A stretch of 64,000 bases of DNA. Source: Roseisalinus antarcticus (lineage in GTDB: Bacteria; Pseudomonadota; Alphaproteobacteria; Rhodobacterales; Rhodobacteraceae). Shown here piece by piece: positions 17,779 through 27,402 of the stretch. A program made the position numbers and the translations under genes. Every line of letters starts with the position of its first letter. The stretch's first letter is position 1. A model generated the notes under the pieces. The model ran no database searches. It saw nothing but the letters and a program-made list of their open reading frames with translations, and was not told the origin of the DNA. The stretch covers positions 25,403 to 89,402 of the forward strand of contig NZ_FWFZ01000018.1 in the NCBI RefSeq assembly GCF_900172355.1, in the 5' to 3' direction.

Positions 17779-19257
17779 TTATTCTCCGGTGTAGCGCCGC
17801 AGGCTCGCTTCGACGCCCTCGGACCAGAGATTGTCGAGTGACGCGCCGAAGGCTGTGGCAAAGGTGCTGTCCTCGCCCAATTCGCCGAAGACCGCGGCAT
17901 TTTCCAGAAAGACCGACGGATCGGACCGCGCCGCGAGGGCGCGCGATTTCAACTCCGCGTGGTTTTCATCGTTGGGTGGGATCTCGTTTCCCGCCTCGTC
18001 GGTGCCGGCACAATAGCGGCACCACAGCGCGACCTCCAGCGCGAGCCCCTCGATCGGGCGGCCCGCCGCTCGCGCGTCCACGACCGTCGGCAGGATGAAC
18101 TTGGGCTGCCGGTTGGACCCGTCGAAACAGAGCCGCGGGATCGTGTCCCCGATCGCGGTGTTCGAGAACCGCTCGATCACCTTATCGATATAGGCCTGGT
18201 AGCTGACGCCGGAAATCTCGGTCAGGGTCGGCGCGATCTCGCGCGATTGCAGGGCGCCGAGCCAGCTGCGGATCCGCGCGTCGGCCATGGCGTCATGGAC
18301 GAAGGCATGCCCCAGCAGCGCCGACGGATAGGCGATGGCCGCGTGCCCGCCGTTCAGCAGGCGCAGCTTCATCAGCTCGTAGAGCGCGACATCCTCGACG
18401 AATTCCGCGCCTGCCTCCTCAAGCGGAGGCCGGCCCTGGGGAAAGCTGTCCTCCAGAACCCACTGGCGGAACGGCTCGCAGACCACAGGGGCGGCATCGT
18501 CGATCCCGAAGGTGTCGCGAACCATCTCCAGTTCCCGCGGAGAGGTCGCTGGCGTGATGCAATCAACCATGGAATTGGGGAAGGCGACGTTCGCCGCGAC
18601 CCATTCCGCCAACGCCGGGTCGGACATCTCGGCGAGGCCGGTGACGGTCTGGCGGAAGACATGGCCGTTCTCAGGCAGGTTGTCGCAGGACATCGCCGTG
18701 AAGGGCGGCACGCCGGCATCGCGGCGCCGGCGCAGGGCGGCGAGGATCATGCCAAAGACCGACCGGGGCGCCTCGGGGGTGGCCGCATCCGCGATCATGT
18801 CAGGATGGCTGGCGTTGAAGCTGCCGTCCGGTCGGACGTAGTAGCCGCCCTCGGTGATCGTCGTCGAGACGATGCGGATCGCCGGATCGGCCATCCGGGC
18901 GATGGTGACCTCGGGGTCGATGGGCAGAAAGTCAATCATCGGGCCGATCACCCGGGCAGAGAACCCAGCCGGCTCCAGGTCGACGACGGTGCTCAGGAAA
19001 TCCTGGCCGGAGAGCTTGTCGCGCATGGCGGCGTCTCCCGGACGCACCCCGGCGCCGATCAGCGCCCAGTCGTGGCCCTTGCCCATGCCGAACAGCCGAT
19101 CGAGGTAGAACGCCATGTGCGCCCGGTGGAAATTGCCGACGCCGACATGCAGGATGCCGCCCGACAGGTCCGACCGGTGATAGCCGGGCCGGCCGACGCC
19201 GTACGGCAGGATATCCAGCGCCGCGTCGCTCAGCTTGATGGGCGTTTTCTTTGACAT
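17779..19257 (-). CDS. mtlK: Mannitol 2-dehydrogenase
   Basis: A 492-residue polyol-specific long-chain dehydrogenase oxidising D-mannitol (and possibly arabitol or sorbitol) to the ketose with NAD. The Rossmann segment HVGVGNFHRAH is at 37-47. The family catalytic set K-x4-N-x2-H is K297, N302 and H305. Length is normal. The ATG at 19257 has GAGGAGA ahead; the longer ORF start is a low-complexity extension. It is the last gene of the polyol transport operon, 187 bases after the ATPase gene. Confidence 0.88.
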   Translation of the reverse strand: MSKKTPIKLSDAALDILPYGVGRPGYHRSDLSGGILHVGVGNFHRAHMAFYLDRLFGMGKGHDWALIGAGVRPGDAAMRDKLSGQDFLSTVVDLEPAGFSARVIGPMIDFLPIDPEVTIARMADPAIRIVSTTITEGGYYVRPDGSFNASHPDMIADAATPEAPRSVFGMILAALRRRRDAGVPPFTAMSCDNLPENGHVFRQTVTGLAEMSDPALAEWVAANVAFPNSMVDCITPATSPRELEMVRDTFGIDDAAPVVCEPFRQWVLEDSFPQGRPPLEEAGAEFVEDVALYELMKLRLLNGGHAAIAYPSALLGHAFVHDAMADARIRSWLGALQSREIAPTLTEISGVSYQAYIDKVIERFSNTAIGDTIPRLCFDGSNRQPKFILPTVVDARAAGRPIEGLALEVALWCRYCAGTDEAGNEIPPNDENHAELKSRALAARSDPSVFLENAAVFGELGEDSTFATAFGASLDNLWSEGVEASLRRYTGE

Positions 19258-19444
19258 CGGGGTCTCCTCAGCGTTTCGGCTGCCGCTTGAACCCTGGCGG
19301 CGACGACATTTGGGGCGCGGCGGCCTCGGGGGCGGCGGTGCGCGCGGGCACGGGGGGGCTTCCAAATCGGCAGATCGGGACAAGGGCCGGGACGGCGGCC
19401 TGGGAGAGAGGTCCGCCATCGCCCCGGCGCCCGGCCCCGGTCGG

Positions 19445-20449
<1,005 letters not shown>

Positions 20450-20460
20450 TGATCTATTCC

Positions 20461-21291
20461 TTATTTCACCGCGCCGAAGGTCAGGCCGCGGACAAGCTGT
20501 TTCTGGGAGAACCAGCCCATGATGAGGATCGGTGCGATGGCCATTGTCGAGGCCGCGCTGAGCTTGGCAAAGAACAGACCCTCGGGGCTGGAGTAACTTG
20601 CGATGAAGGCCGTCAGGGGCGCCGCGTTCACCGTGGTGAGGTTCAGCGTCCAGAAGGCCTCGTTCCAGGCGAGGATGATGTTCAGCAGAACCGTCGAGGC
20701 GATCCCGGGCACCGCCATCGGCGTGAGCACGTAGAGGATCTCGTTCTTGAGCGAGGCACCGTCCATGCGTGCCGCCTCCAGGATGTCGACGGGGATCTCC
20801 TTGAAGTAGGTGTAGAGCATCCAGACAATGATCGGCAGGTTGATCAGCATCAGGATGAACACCAGCGCTATTCGCGAGTCGAGTAGCCCGAGGTCCCTGC
20901 TGATCAGGTAGATCGGATAAACCACGCCGACCGCCGGAAGCATCTTGGTCGAGAGCATCCAGAGCAGGATGTCCTTGGTCCTGCTGCCCGGCACGAAGGC
21001 CATGGACCAGGCGGCCGGGATCGCGATGAGCACCCCGAGAAGCGTCGAGCCCCCCGCGATGATGATGGAGTTCACCAGGTAACGGGCGTAGTTCGACCGC
21101 TCCTGCACGTCGCCGTAATTCTCGGTGGTCCAGTCGAAGAACAGGAACACCGGGGGGTCGGCGATGGCCGTGGCCTCTGGCTTGAAGCTGGTCAGGAACG
21201 TCCAGAGGATCGGGAAGAAGATCAGCAGACCCACGGCCCAGGCGAGGGCGGTATAGGCGGCTTTCTTGCGGGTGGTGACGGCGCGGGCCAT
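20461..21291 (-). CDS. smoG: Polyol ABC transporter permease (SmoG-type)
   Basis: A 276-residue CUT1 inner-membrane permease with six predicted helices. The EAA loop, which contacts the ATPase, is [25 protein letters not shown] (about 190-214). The N-terminus has the usual cytoplasmic [11 protein letters not shown] start and a long periplasmic loop. It starts 13 bases after the preceding permease stop and 11 bases before smoK. Confidence 0.85.
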   Translation of the reverse strand: MARAVTTRKKAAYTALAWAVGLLIFFPILWTFLTSFKPEATAIADPPVFLFFDWTTENYGDVQERSNYARYLVNSIIIAGGSTLLGVLIAIPAAWSMAFVPGSRTKDILLWMLSTKMLPAVGVVYPIYLISRDLGLLDSRIALVFILMLINLPIIVWMLYTYFKEIPVDILEAARMDGASLKNEILYVLTPMAVPGIASTVLLNIILAWNEAFWTLNLTTVNAAPLTAFIASYSSPEGLFFAKLSAASTMAIAPILIMGWFSQKQLVRGLTFGAVK

Positions 21292-21304
21292 GATTTCGGT
21301 CTCC

Positions 21305-22171
21305 TTACGCGTCGAGGTTCTTGCCGACGATCCGCATCAGGAAGATCGCGACGATATTGGCGAGGATGACGGCGTAGATGCCGCCGGCGGAGCCCAGCCC
21401 GACGTTCTGGCTTTCCAGCACGCGCTGGTAGACCAGGTAGGTCAGCGTCCGGGTGCCGAAGGCGCCGCTGGTGGTCACGAAGATCTCGGCGAAGATCGAC
21501 AGAAGGAAGATCGTCTGGATCAGGATCACGACCGTGATCGCCCGCGCCAGGTGCGGCAGGATGATGAACCAGAATCGCTTGATCGGCGGGGCGCCATCCA
21601 TTTCGGCGGCTTCCAGCTGCTCGCTGTCCAGCGACTGCACAGCCGTCAGCAGGATTAACGTGGCAAACGGAAGCCACTGCCAGGAAACAATCAGGATAAT
21701 AGAGAACAGCGGCGCCTGTGTCAGCCAGTCGACCGGCGTGGCCCCGAAGAACTCCCACAGGTGCGACAGAAGGCCGTTCACCGGGTCGAGGAACATGTTC
21801 TTCCAAACCAGCGCCGACACGGTCGGCATGACGAAGAACGGCGCGATCACCAGGATGCGCACGATGCCCTGCCCCCAGATCGGCTGATCGAGCAGAAGCC
21901 CGAGCAGGACGCCGAAGACGACGGTGATGAAGAGGATACCGCCCACCATGAGCAGCGTCGTCCCGACGCTGTCAAGGAAGGAGGAACTGGTGATGAACCG
22001 CTGATAATTGTCGAAGCCGACCCACCCCTCGTTGCCGGGCCGAAGCGGCGTATAGCGGCGGAATGAGAAGTAGAGCGTCATGGTGAGCGGCACCAGCATC
22101 CAGCCAAGAAGCAGGACGACGGCGGGGGAGATCATCAGACGCGCGGCGGCTTTTGAGTGCTGGGTGGCCAT
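21305..22171 (-). CDS. smoF: Polyol ABC transporter permease (SmoF-type)
   Basis: A 288-residue CUT1 permease with six helices. The EAA loop appears as EAAEMDGAPPIKRFWFIILP. It forms a heterodimer with the SmoG-type permease. The ATG at 22171, with AGGAGCCCCAAC ahead, is chosen over the longer ORF start, which adds a Pro/Gly-rich leader. It follows the binding-protein gene after 137 bases, a typical spacing where the abundant binding protein is followed by attenuated expression of the membrane genes. Confidence 0.85.
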   Translation of the reverse strand: MATQHSKAAARLMISPAVVLLLGWMLVPLTMTLYFSFRRYTPLRPGNEGWVGFDNYQRFITSSSFLDSVGTTLLMVGGILFITVVFGVLLGLLLDQPIWGQGIVRILVIAPFFVMPTVSALVWKNMFLDPVNGLLSHLWEFFGATPVDWLTQAPLFSIILIVSWQWLPFATLILLTAVQSLDSEQLEAAEMDGAPPIKRFWFIILPHLARAITVVILIQTIFLLSIFAEIFVTTSGAFGTRTLTYLVYQRVLESQNVGLGSAGGIYAVILANIVAIFLMRIVGKNLDA

Positions 22172-22308
22172 GTTGGGGCTCCTATCGCCTGGTCCGCCGA
22201 TCGGGCGGGGCGTTGGCACGGAAGGCTGACGATGCGACGCGGGGTTCGGGGCGCCGAAGGGCGGCAGCGATGGCCGCCCCCCGACAATTTCGCCGGAGAA
22301 CCGGGGGC

Positions 22309-23628
22309 TTAGTAGCCCGCGATATCCATTTCCTCCTCGGTGATCTCTTGAGCGCGCTCAAGAGCTTCCGCTGCGGTCTGCTGACCGGCAAGGGCTGCTG
22401 CAAACTCCTGACCCGTCTGGGTCCCGATACCGGCGAACTCGGGGATCGCAACGAACTGGACGCCCGTATAGGGAACCGGCTCGATCGTCGGGTTGGTCGG
22501 ATCAGCGGCGTTGATGGACTGCAGCATCATTTCCGCGAAAGGCGCCGCGGCCAGATAATCCGGGTTCTCGTAGAGAGAGGTCCGCGTGCCCGGGGGCACG
22601 TTGGCCCAGCCTTCGTTCTCGGCGACGAGGGCGGTATACTCCTTGGAGGTCGCCCAGGCGACGAAGGTCTTCGCCGCTTCCGGAGAGTCGGAGCCGGCCG
22701 GAACCGCCAGCGACCAGGCCCAGAGCCAGTTGCCGCGCTTGCCAAGGCCGTTGTCGGGCGCAAGGGCGAAGCCCACGCTTTCGGCAACGACGCTGTCATC
22801 GGGGTTGGTCACGAAGGACGCCGCCACGGTGGCGTCGATCCACATGCCGCACTTGCCCTGGTTGAACAGCGACAGGTTCTCGTTGAAGCCGTTGTTGGCG
22901 GCGCCCGGAGGACCGTAGGTGCCCAGCAGATCAAGATAGAAGTCGATCGTCGCGGCCCATTCGGGCGAGTCGAACTGCGGGGTCCAATCCATATCGAACC
23001 AGCGCGCCCCGAAGGAGTTCGACATGGCGGTCAGGAACGCCATGTTCTCGCCCCAGCCGGCCTTGCCGCGCAGGCAGACACCGTAGATCTCGTTCTCTTC
23101 GTCGGTCATCGCGGCCGCGGCTTCGCGGATGAACTCCCAGGACGGCGCATCGGGCATCTCGAGGCCGGCGGCCTCCATCAGGTCGGTGCGATACATCACC
23201 ATCGAGCTTTCGCCGTAGAACGGCGCCGCGTAGAGCGTCCCGTCGACGGTCAGGCCGCCGGCGATGGCGGGCAGCAGGTCGTCGGCGTCCCACTCATCGG
23301 GAAGGTCGTCGAGGCCGACGAGCCAGCCCTGCGCACCCCAGATCGGAACCTCGTAGGTGCCAATGGTCATCACATCGAACTGACCGCCGTTGGTGGCGAT
23401 ATCCTGGGTCACACGCTGGCGAAGAACGTTCTCTTCAAGGGTGACCCACTCGACGGCGATGTCCGGATGAAGCGCGGTGAACTCGTCCGTAAGTCCCTGC
23501 ATCCGCACCATATCGCCGTTGTTCACGGTGGCGATCGTCAAGGTCGTGACATGGGACTCAGCGAACGAAGCGCCGGCGAGGCCGCAAAGGGCCGTGGCGC
23601 CCAAAAGGGCGCGTATTGTCTTTTTCAT
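22309..23628 (-). CDS. smoE: Polyol-binding periplasmic protein (SmoE-type)
   Basis: A 439-residue extracytoplasmic solute-binding protein of family 1. It has a signal peptide (MKKTIRALLGATALCGLAGASFA) and the expected start of the mature lobe (TTLTIATVNNGDMVRMQGL). It delivers mannitol/sorbitol-type polyols to the SmoFGK complex. GGGAGGATATC precedes the ATG at 23628; the longer start has neither a ribosome site nor a signal peptide. It is the first transporter gene after a 167-base regulatory gap. Confidence 0.87.
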   Translation of the reverse strand: MKKTIRALLGATALCGLAGASFAESHVTTLTIATVNNGDMVRMQGLTDEFTALHPDIAVEWVTLEENVLRQRVTQDIATNGGQFDVMTIGTYEVPIWGAQGWLVGLDDLPDEWDADDLLPAIAGGLTVDGTLYAAPFYGESSMVMYRTDLMEAAGLEMPDAPSWEFIREAAAAMTDEENEIYGVCLRGKAGWGENMAFLTAMSNSFGARWFDMDWTPQFDSPEWAATIDFYLDLLGTYGPPGAANNGFNENLSLFNQGKCGMWIDATVAASFVTNPDDSVVAESVGFALAPDNGLGKRGNWLWAWSLAVPAGSDSPEAAKTFVAWATSKEYTALVAENEGWANVPPGTRTSLYENPDYLAAAPFAEMMLQSINAADPTNPTIEPVPYTGVQFVAIPEFAGIGTQTGQEFAAALAGQQTAAEALERAQEITEEEMDIAGY

Positions 23629-23693
23629 GATATCCTCCCAAAGGTCCGCGTGAGCAATTGCCCAGCCGGCATGCAAATGTTCGCTTCAATATA

Positions 23694-23748
23694 CTGTTCT
23701 GTCAACAGAGATTTCGGCACGGCCCCGTCAGCCCGCGTCAACAGGTTG
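23694..23748. promoter_or_regulatory. Candidate promoter/operator of the polyol operon
   Basis: The gap between the regulator and smoE contains CTGTT-N5-AACAG (23694-23708), overlapping a minus-strand TTGACA (23700-23705) that could be the -35. GTCAACAG occurs twice, at 23701-23708 and 23737-23744, the second within CAAC-AG-GTTG (23739-23748). These are plausible sites for the SorC-type regulator. No -10 can be assigned with confidence. Confidence 0.4.
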
Positions 23749-23795
23749 TAGAAAAAGGTAAAATAGGGGTCTTCGTCAGGTCCCGAAGGCCGCCG

Positions 23796-24755
23796 TCAGG
23801 ACAGCAGCGACAGGGCCGTCGCCTCGGAGGTGACGAGGCCGTTGATCAACCGGCCCTTCAGTGCCGCCCGGATTGCCCGGATCTTGGCGGGGCCCGCGGC
23901 GACGGCGATCACAAGCCTGTCCTCGGCCGGTACGGGCAGGGGTGCACTGGCGACCCGCCGGCTGAAATCGGTCTCGATCAGGACACCATCGTCGTCGAAG
24001 ATCCAGCTGATGATCTCGCCCGCGCCGCCCTTCTGGGTGATCTCGTCCCAGTCCGAATCGCTCAGGAAACCGTCGACCAGCAGCGGCGCGGTCTCATCCA
24101 TCTGGCCGATCCCCACCAGCGCGACATCGGCGCGGGCGCACAGCGCCAAGGTATTGCGCATTGCTTCCTGCTCGCGCATCGCCTGCAGGGCGGCGGCGTT
24201 CTGCGCCATCACCGGAAACGGAAAGGGATAATGCATCCCGCCCACCCGGTCGGCCATCCGGATCGTTGCGTTGTAAGGCGTGGCCGAGCCGTCGGTCATC
24301 ATGTTTCCCAGCAGCGAGACGATCTTGTGCTGCGGGCAGGACATCCGCGACAATTGCTGAACGCAGGCACGGAGCGCCCGGCCGGTGCCCAGCGCGATGA
24401 TTTGCGGCTCTTCGCGCTTCAGGACACGCTCGACCTCGGCCGCGGCGGCAATGGCGAGGCCTGTGAGAAGGTTCGGCGCCTCGGGGTCCGACGGCACCAC
24501 CTCGCAGATCTGCAGGCCGAACCGCTCGCGCATCTCGGTGGCCAGGTCCATGCAGGCGCCGATCGGGTGGTCGATCTGCACCTTGACCAGCCGTTCCGAC
24601 ACCGCCAGCGACACCAGCCGCTGGGCCGTCTGCCGCGACACGCCCATCTTGCGGGCGATCTCGTCCTGGGTATTGCCCGCGACGTAATAGAGCCAGGCCG
24701 CCCGTGCGGCGTCGTCCAGACGGGACGGAACGATTCTGGTCGTGTCTTGGGTCAC
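23796..24755 (-). CDS. smoC: SorC-family sugar-responsive transcriptional regulator
   Basis: A 319-residue regulator with an N-terminal helix-turn-helix (about 27-55, NTQDEIARKMGVSRQTAQRLV) and a C-terminal sugar-phosphate-binding SorC domain (from about 60, including LGTGRALRACVQQLS and ALVGIGQMD). A GTG at 24755 is taken as the start because it overlaps the preceding HAD stop in GTGA. The alternative ATG at 24809 would run 58 bases into that gene. Probably controls the smo/mtl operon in response to a phosphorylated or free polyol. Confidence 0.82.
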   Translation of the reverse strand: MTQDTTRIVPSRLDDAARAAWLYYVAGNTQDEIARKMGVSRQTAQRLVSLAVSERLVKVQIDHPIGACMDLATEMRERFGLQICEVVPSDPEAPNLLTGLAIAAAAEVERVLKREEPQIIALGTGRALRACVQQLSRMSCPQHKIVSLLGNMMTDGSATPYNATIRMADRVGGMHYPFPFPVMAQNAAALQAMREQEAMRNTLALCARADVALVGIGQMDETAPLLVDGFLSDSDWDEITQKGGAGEIISWIFDDDGVLIETDFSRRVASAPLPVPAEDRLVIAVAAGPAKIRAIRAALKGRLINGLVTSEATALSLLS

Positions 24756-25423
24756 TGGATTGTCCCGGTGGGATAGGAAGAGAGCAATTCGGGCGGGAAA
24801 TCGGCCCAACTGCCAAGAATGTCAATGTCTTCCCAATCCGTGAGGTCCGCCCCGATCAGGTGGGAGCCGCCGGCATAGAGCGCCACCTGCATCCCCGCGG
24901 CAAAGCCCGCGGCAAGCCCCGGGCCGCTGTCCTCGATCACCAGGGTGCGGGCCGGATCGGCCACCATCCGCTCTGCGGCGAGCAGGAACAGGTCGGGGGC
25001 GGGCTTGCCGCGCGCCACCTGGCTTGCGGTAAAGACCCGGTCGCCGAAGAAGGAGGACAGGCCCGTCATGTGCAACGTCCGCCCGACCCTCGGAGGGCTG
25101 GAGCTCGTGGCGACGCAGCAGGGCACCACGAGGCGGGAGAGCACGGATTTCAGGCCCGGCGTCACCTTCAGGTCGGTCTCGTAGCGTTTGAACAGGCGAC
25201 GCCGGTATCTCTCTTCGAAATCGTCCGGCAAGGCCCGATCCGCCCGCGCCCGGATCGAGGCCGCGACCGTGGGAAAGCTGCGGCCAAGACAGTTCTGCCG
25301 AACGAATTCCGGCGTCAGCTCGATCCCGATATGGGACAGCACGTCGATCAGGACTTCCGAGCTGATGGCCTCGCTGTCCACGAGCACGCCGTCGCAATCG
25401 AAAATCACGAGGTCGATCATCAT
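24752..25423 (-). CDS. HAD-superfamily phosphatase
   Basis: A 223-residue haloacid-dehalogenase-type hydrolase with the phosphatase motif D9-C-D11-G-V, motif II Ser in VATSSS, the motif III Lys in RGKPAPDLF and the acidic motif IEDSGPG. A helical cap is inserted after motif I (subclass beta-phosphoglucomutase/sugar phosphatase). It begins the polyol transcript and overlaps the regulator by four bases. A sugar- or polyol-phosphate substrate is likely from context. Confidence 0.85.
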   Translation of the reverse strand: MMIDLVIFDCDGVLVDSEAISSEVLIDVLSHIGIELTPEFVRQNCLGRSFPTVAASIRARADRALPDDFEERYRRRLFKRYETDLKVTPGLKSVLSRLVVPCCVATSSSPPRVGRTLHMTGLSSFFGDRVFTASQVARGKPAPDLFLLAAERMVADPARTLVIEDSGPGLAAGFAAGMQVALYAGGSHLIGADLTDWEDIDILGSWADFPPELLSSYPTGTIQ

Positions 25424-25617
25424 GGTCGAACTCCACTCACCGCGGATTTGAATTGGCGAAGGCCGGACCCACGATCAACCTGCATCAAGACGGAACGTAT
25501 CGTGGCCAAAGGTTGTCGGAAAATCAAGCGTGTCGGCCGGGGCCGCCCCCCCGACCCCGCCAGGGGCGGGTCCCGAGGGCATCCGGCGGGCCGGCACGCG
25601 CCGGAGAGGATGACCGA

Positions 25618-26007
25618 TCAGCCCCGGGCCCGCCCGACTTCGGCGAGGTCGAAATCGACGTGGATATGATTGCCCTGCGGATCGCGGAGGTTCACCTGGA
25701 CCACGTCGAGCCCGACCACCGGGTCGATGGAATAGGCGATGCCACGCGCGTCAAGCCGCGATTGCAGCTCCGGAAGGCCGGTGGCCGACAGGGCGAAATG
25801 CTCGATCCCCGGCTCGATGTTCCGGGGTGCCTCGGCGACCTCGACCAGGTGGATGATCGGCCTGTCTCCGGCATAGATCCAGTGCCCCCCGATCCCGAAC
25901 GGCGGCCGCCAGCCAATGGCCAGGCCCAGCACCTCCACATACCACGCGGCCAAGCCATCGGGGTCCGGCGTGTAGAGATTGACATGATCGAGAGATCGAA
26001 TTTCCAC
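25618..26007 (-). CDS. VOC-family (glyoxalase-like) protein
   Basis: A 129-residue vicinal-oxygen-chelate protein with paired beta-alpha-beta-beta-beta modules. It opens with LDHVNLYTPD, has H55 in RPIIHLVEVAEAP and H72 in GIEHFALSATG, and ends with DPQGNHIHVDF. Metal ligands appear to be a His/Glu set typical of the superfamily. It lies 12 bases after a Gfo/Idh gene in the same direction, so both probably act on one substrate, perhaps a sugar-derived carbonyl compound. Reaction unknown. Confidence 0.75.
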   Translation of the reverse strand: MEIRSLDHVNLYTPDPDGLAAWYVEVLGLAIGWRPPFGIGGHWIYAGDRPIIHLVEVAEAPRNIEPGIEHFALSATGLPELQSRLDARGIAYSIDPVVGLDVVQVNLRDPQGNHIHVDFDLAEVGRARG

Positions 26008-26019
26008 CGGTCGGTTCCT

Positions 26020-27192
26020 TCAGGTAAGGTCGGTCCAGGCGCCACCCGCCTCGTGGCTGTCGGCGGCGGCATGGATGAACCGCACCCCCCGCGCCCCGTC
26101 GGGCAGGCCGGGAAGGGCCAGCAGCCCCTCCGGCAATGTCTGTCCGCTGCGCCGGGCCTCCACGGCGATGGCGATCTCGGTATAGAGATTGCCCCAGGCG
26201 TCGGACAGCGTCTCGCCATGGCCGCGTGGCAGCAGGACCATCCGCTCGGCCGCGGGCAGCATCCCGGCGCCGTGGCCGCGCACGATGATCTGCTCTGGCT
26301 CACGGTAAGGGGTGTAGCGCAGGGTCTCGGGCGATTCCTGATCCCATTCCAGCCCGCCCTTCGTCCCGAAGACACGAAAGCGCAGCCCGCAGTAATTCCC
26401 GGGCGCGGCCTGCGTCACCCACATCGAGCCTGGCGCCCCGTTGTCGAAGGCGAGCGACAGAAAGGCCGTGTCTTCCATGTCTTGCGGCGCACCGCAGACG
26501 TGGAAATCGGCCCGCAGACGCGCGACCTCCAGGTGGGTCACGAATTCGATCATGTGCAGGGCATGGGTGCCGATGTCGCCGGTGGCCGAGGCGCGACCGA
26601 TCTTGTCAGGATCGCGGCGCCAGGCCATGGGCTTGCTGTTCGGGTCGGGCGGCTCGGTCGCGCCCTCCTGGACGTATTCGACCAGCGCCTGGCGCACCTC
26701 GCCAATGGCACCCGCCGCCACCATCTCTCGCGCCTGCCGCGCCATGGGGTGGTAGGTGTAGGGATGGGTGACCGCAAAGACCAACCCGGTCTCTGCCTGC
26801 TTGGCGGCCAGCGCCTCGCAATCCTCGGGGGTCATGGCGATGGGTTTGTCGCAGATGATGTCGATGCCGGCGTCCATGAAGGCCTCGGCGATCGGCCGGT
26901 GAGACCAGTTCGGCGTGCAGATCGCCACCGCCTCGATCCCGTCGGGGCGGGCGGCCTCGGCGCGGGCCATCTCGCGGTAATCGGTATAGATCCGGTCCTC
27001 GGCCAGGAGCCAGTCCCGGCCCGACGCCACCGCCGTCTCGGGATTGGCCGACAGCGCCCCCGCCACCAGATCCCAGCGGTTCGACAGGCGGACCCCCGTC
27101 CAGTGCCATTGGCCCACGAGCGCCCCGCGCCCGCCCCCAACGATGCCAAGCCGCAGCCGGCGGCTCGCTTTCGGGTATTCCGCTGCTTCCAT
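26020..27192 (-). CDS. Gfo/Idh/MocA-family oxidoreductase
   Basis: A 390-residue NAD(P)-dependent sugar or cyclitol dehydrogenase. The Rossmann start is LRLGIVGGGRGALVG, the catalytic Lys is in the CDKPIA motif (IDIICDKPIAMT), and the C-terminal substrate domain includes GDIGTHALHMIEFV with the usual His. AAGGAGGAGTCCCC before the ATG at 27192 fixes the start. It is co-oriented with the VOC gene. The substrate cannot be read from sequence; one of three such genes in the window. Confidence 0.85.
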   Translation of the reverse strand: MEAAEYPKASRRLRLGIVGGGRGALVGQWHWTGVRLSNRWDLVAGALSANPETAVASGRDWLLAEDRIYTDYREMARAEAARPDGIEAVAICTPNWSHRPIAEAFMDAGIDIICDKPIAMTPEDCEALAAKQAETGLVFAVTHPYTYHPMARQAREMVAAGAIGEVRQALVEYVQEGATEPPDPNSKPMAWRRDPDKIGRASATGDIGTHALHMIEFVTHLEVARLRADFHVCGAPQDMEDTAFLSLAFDNGAPGSMWVTQAAPGNYCGLRFRVFGTKGGLEWDQESPETLRYTPYREPEQIIVRGHGAGMLPAAERMVLLPRGHGETLSDAWGNLYTEIAIAVEARRSGQTLPEGLLALPGLPDGARGVRFIHAAADSHEAGGAWTDLT

Positions 27193-27402
27193 GGGGACTC
27201 CTCCTTGACCTGGTGACAAGGGGCCGTTGACGGGCGGATGTGTCAAGTCCCGGATAGGCCGTCCACGCGAAAGATCCCTACCGCTGCAGGCGACACCGTC
27301 GTCAACGTGCCCGGTTTACGTCCAGCCGCTCTTGTCGGAGAACGGAACGAACGCGACAGGGGCCCGCGGCAGGCCCGCGGGCCATGGGCGAAAGGATCGA
27401 GG

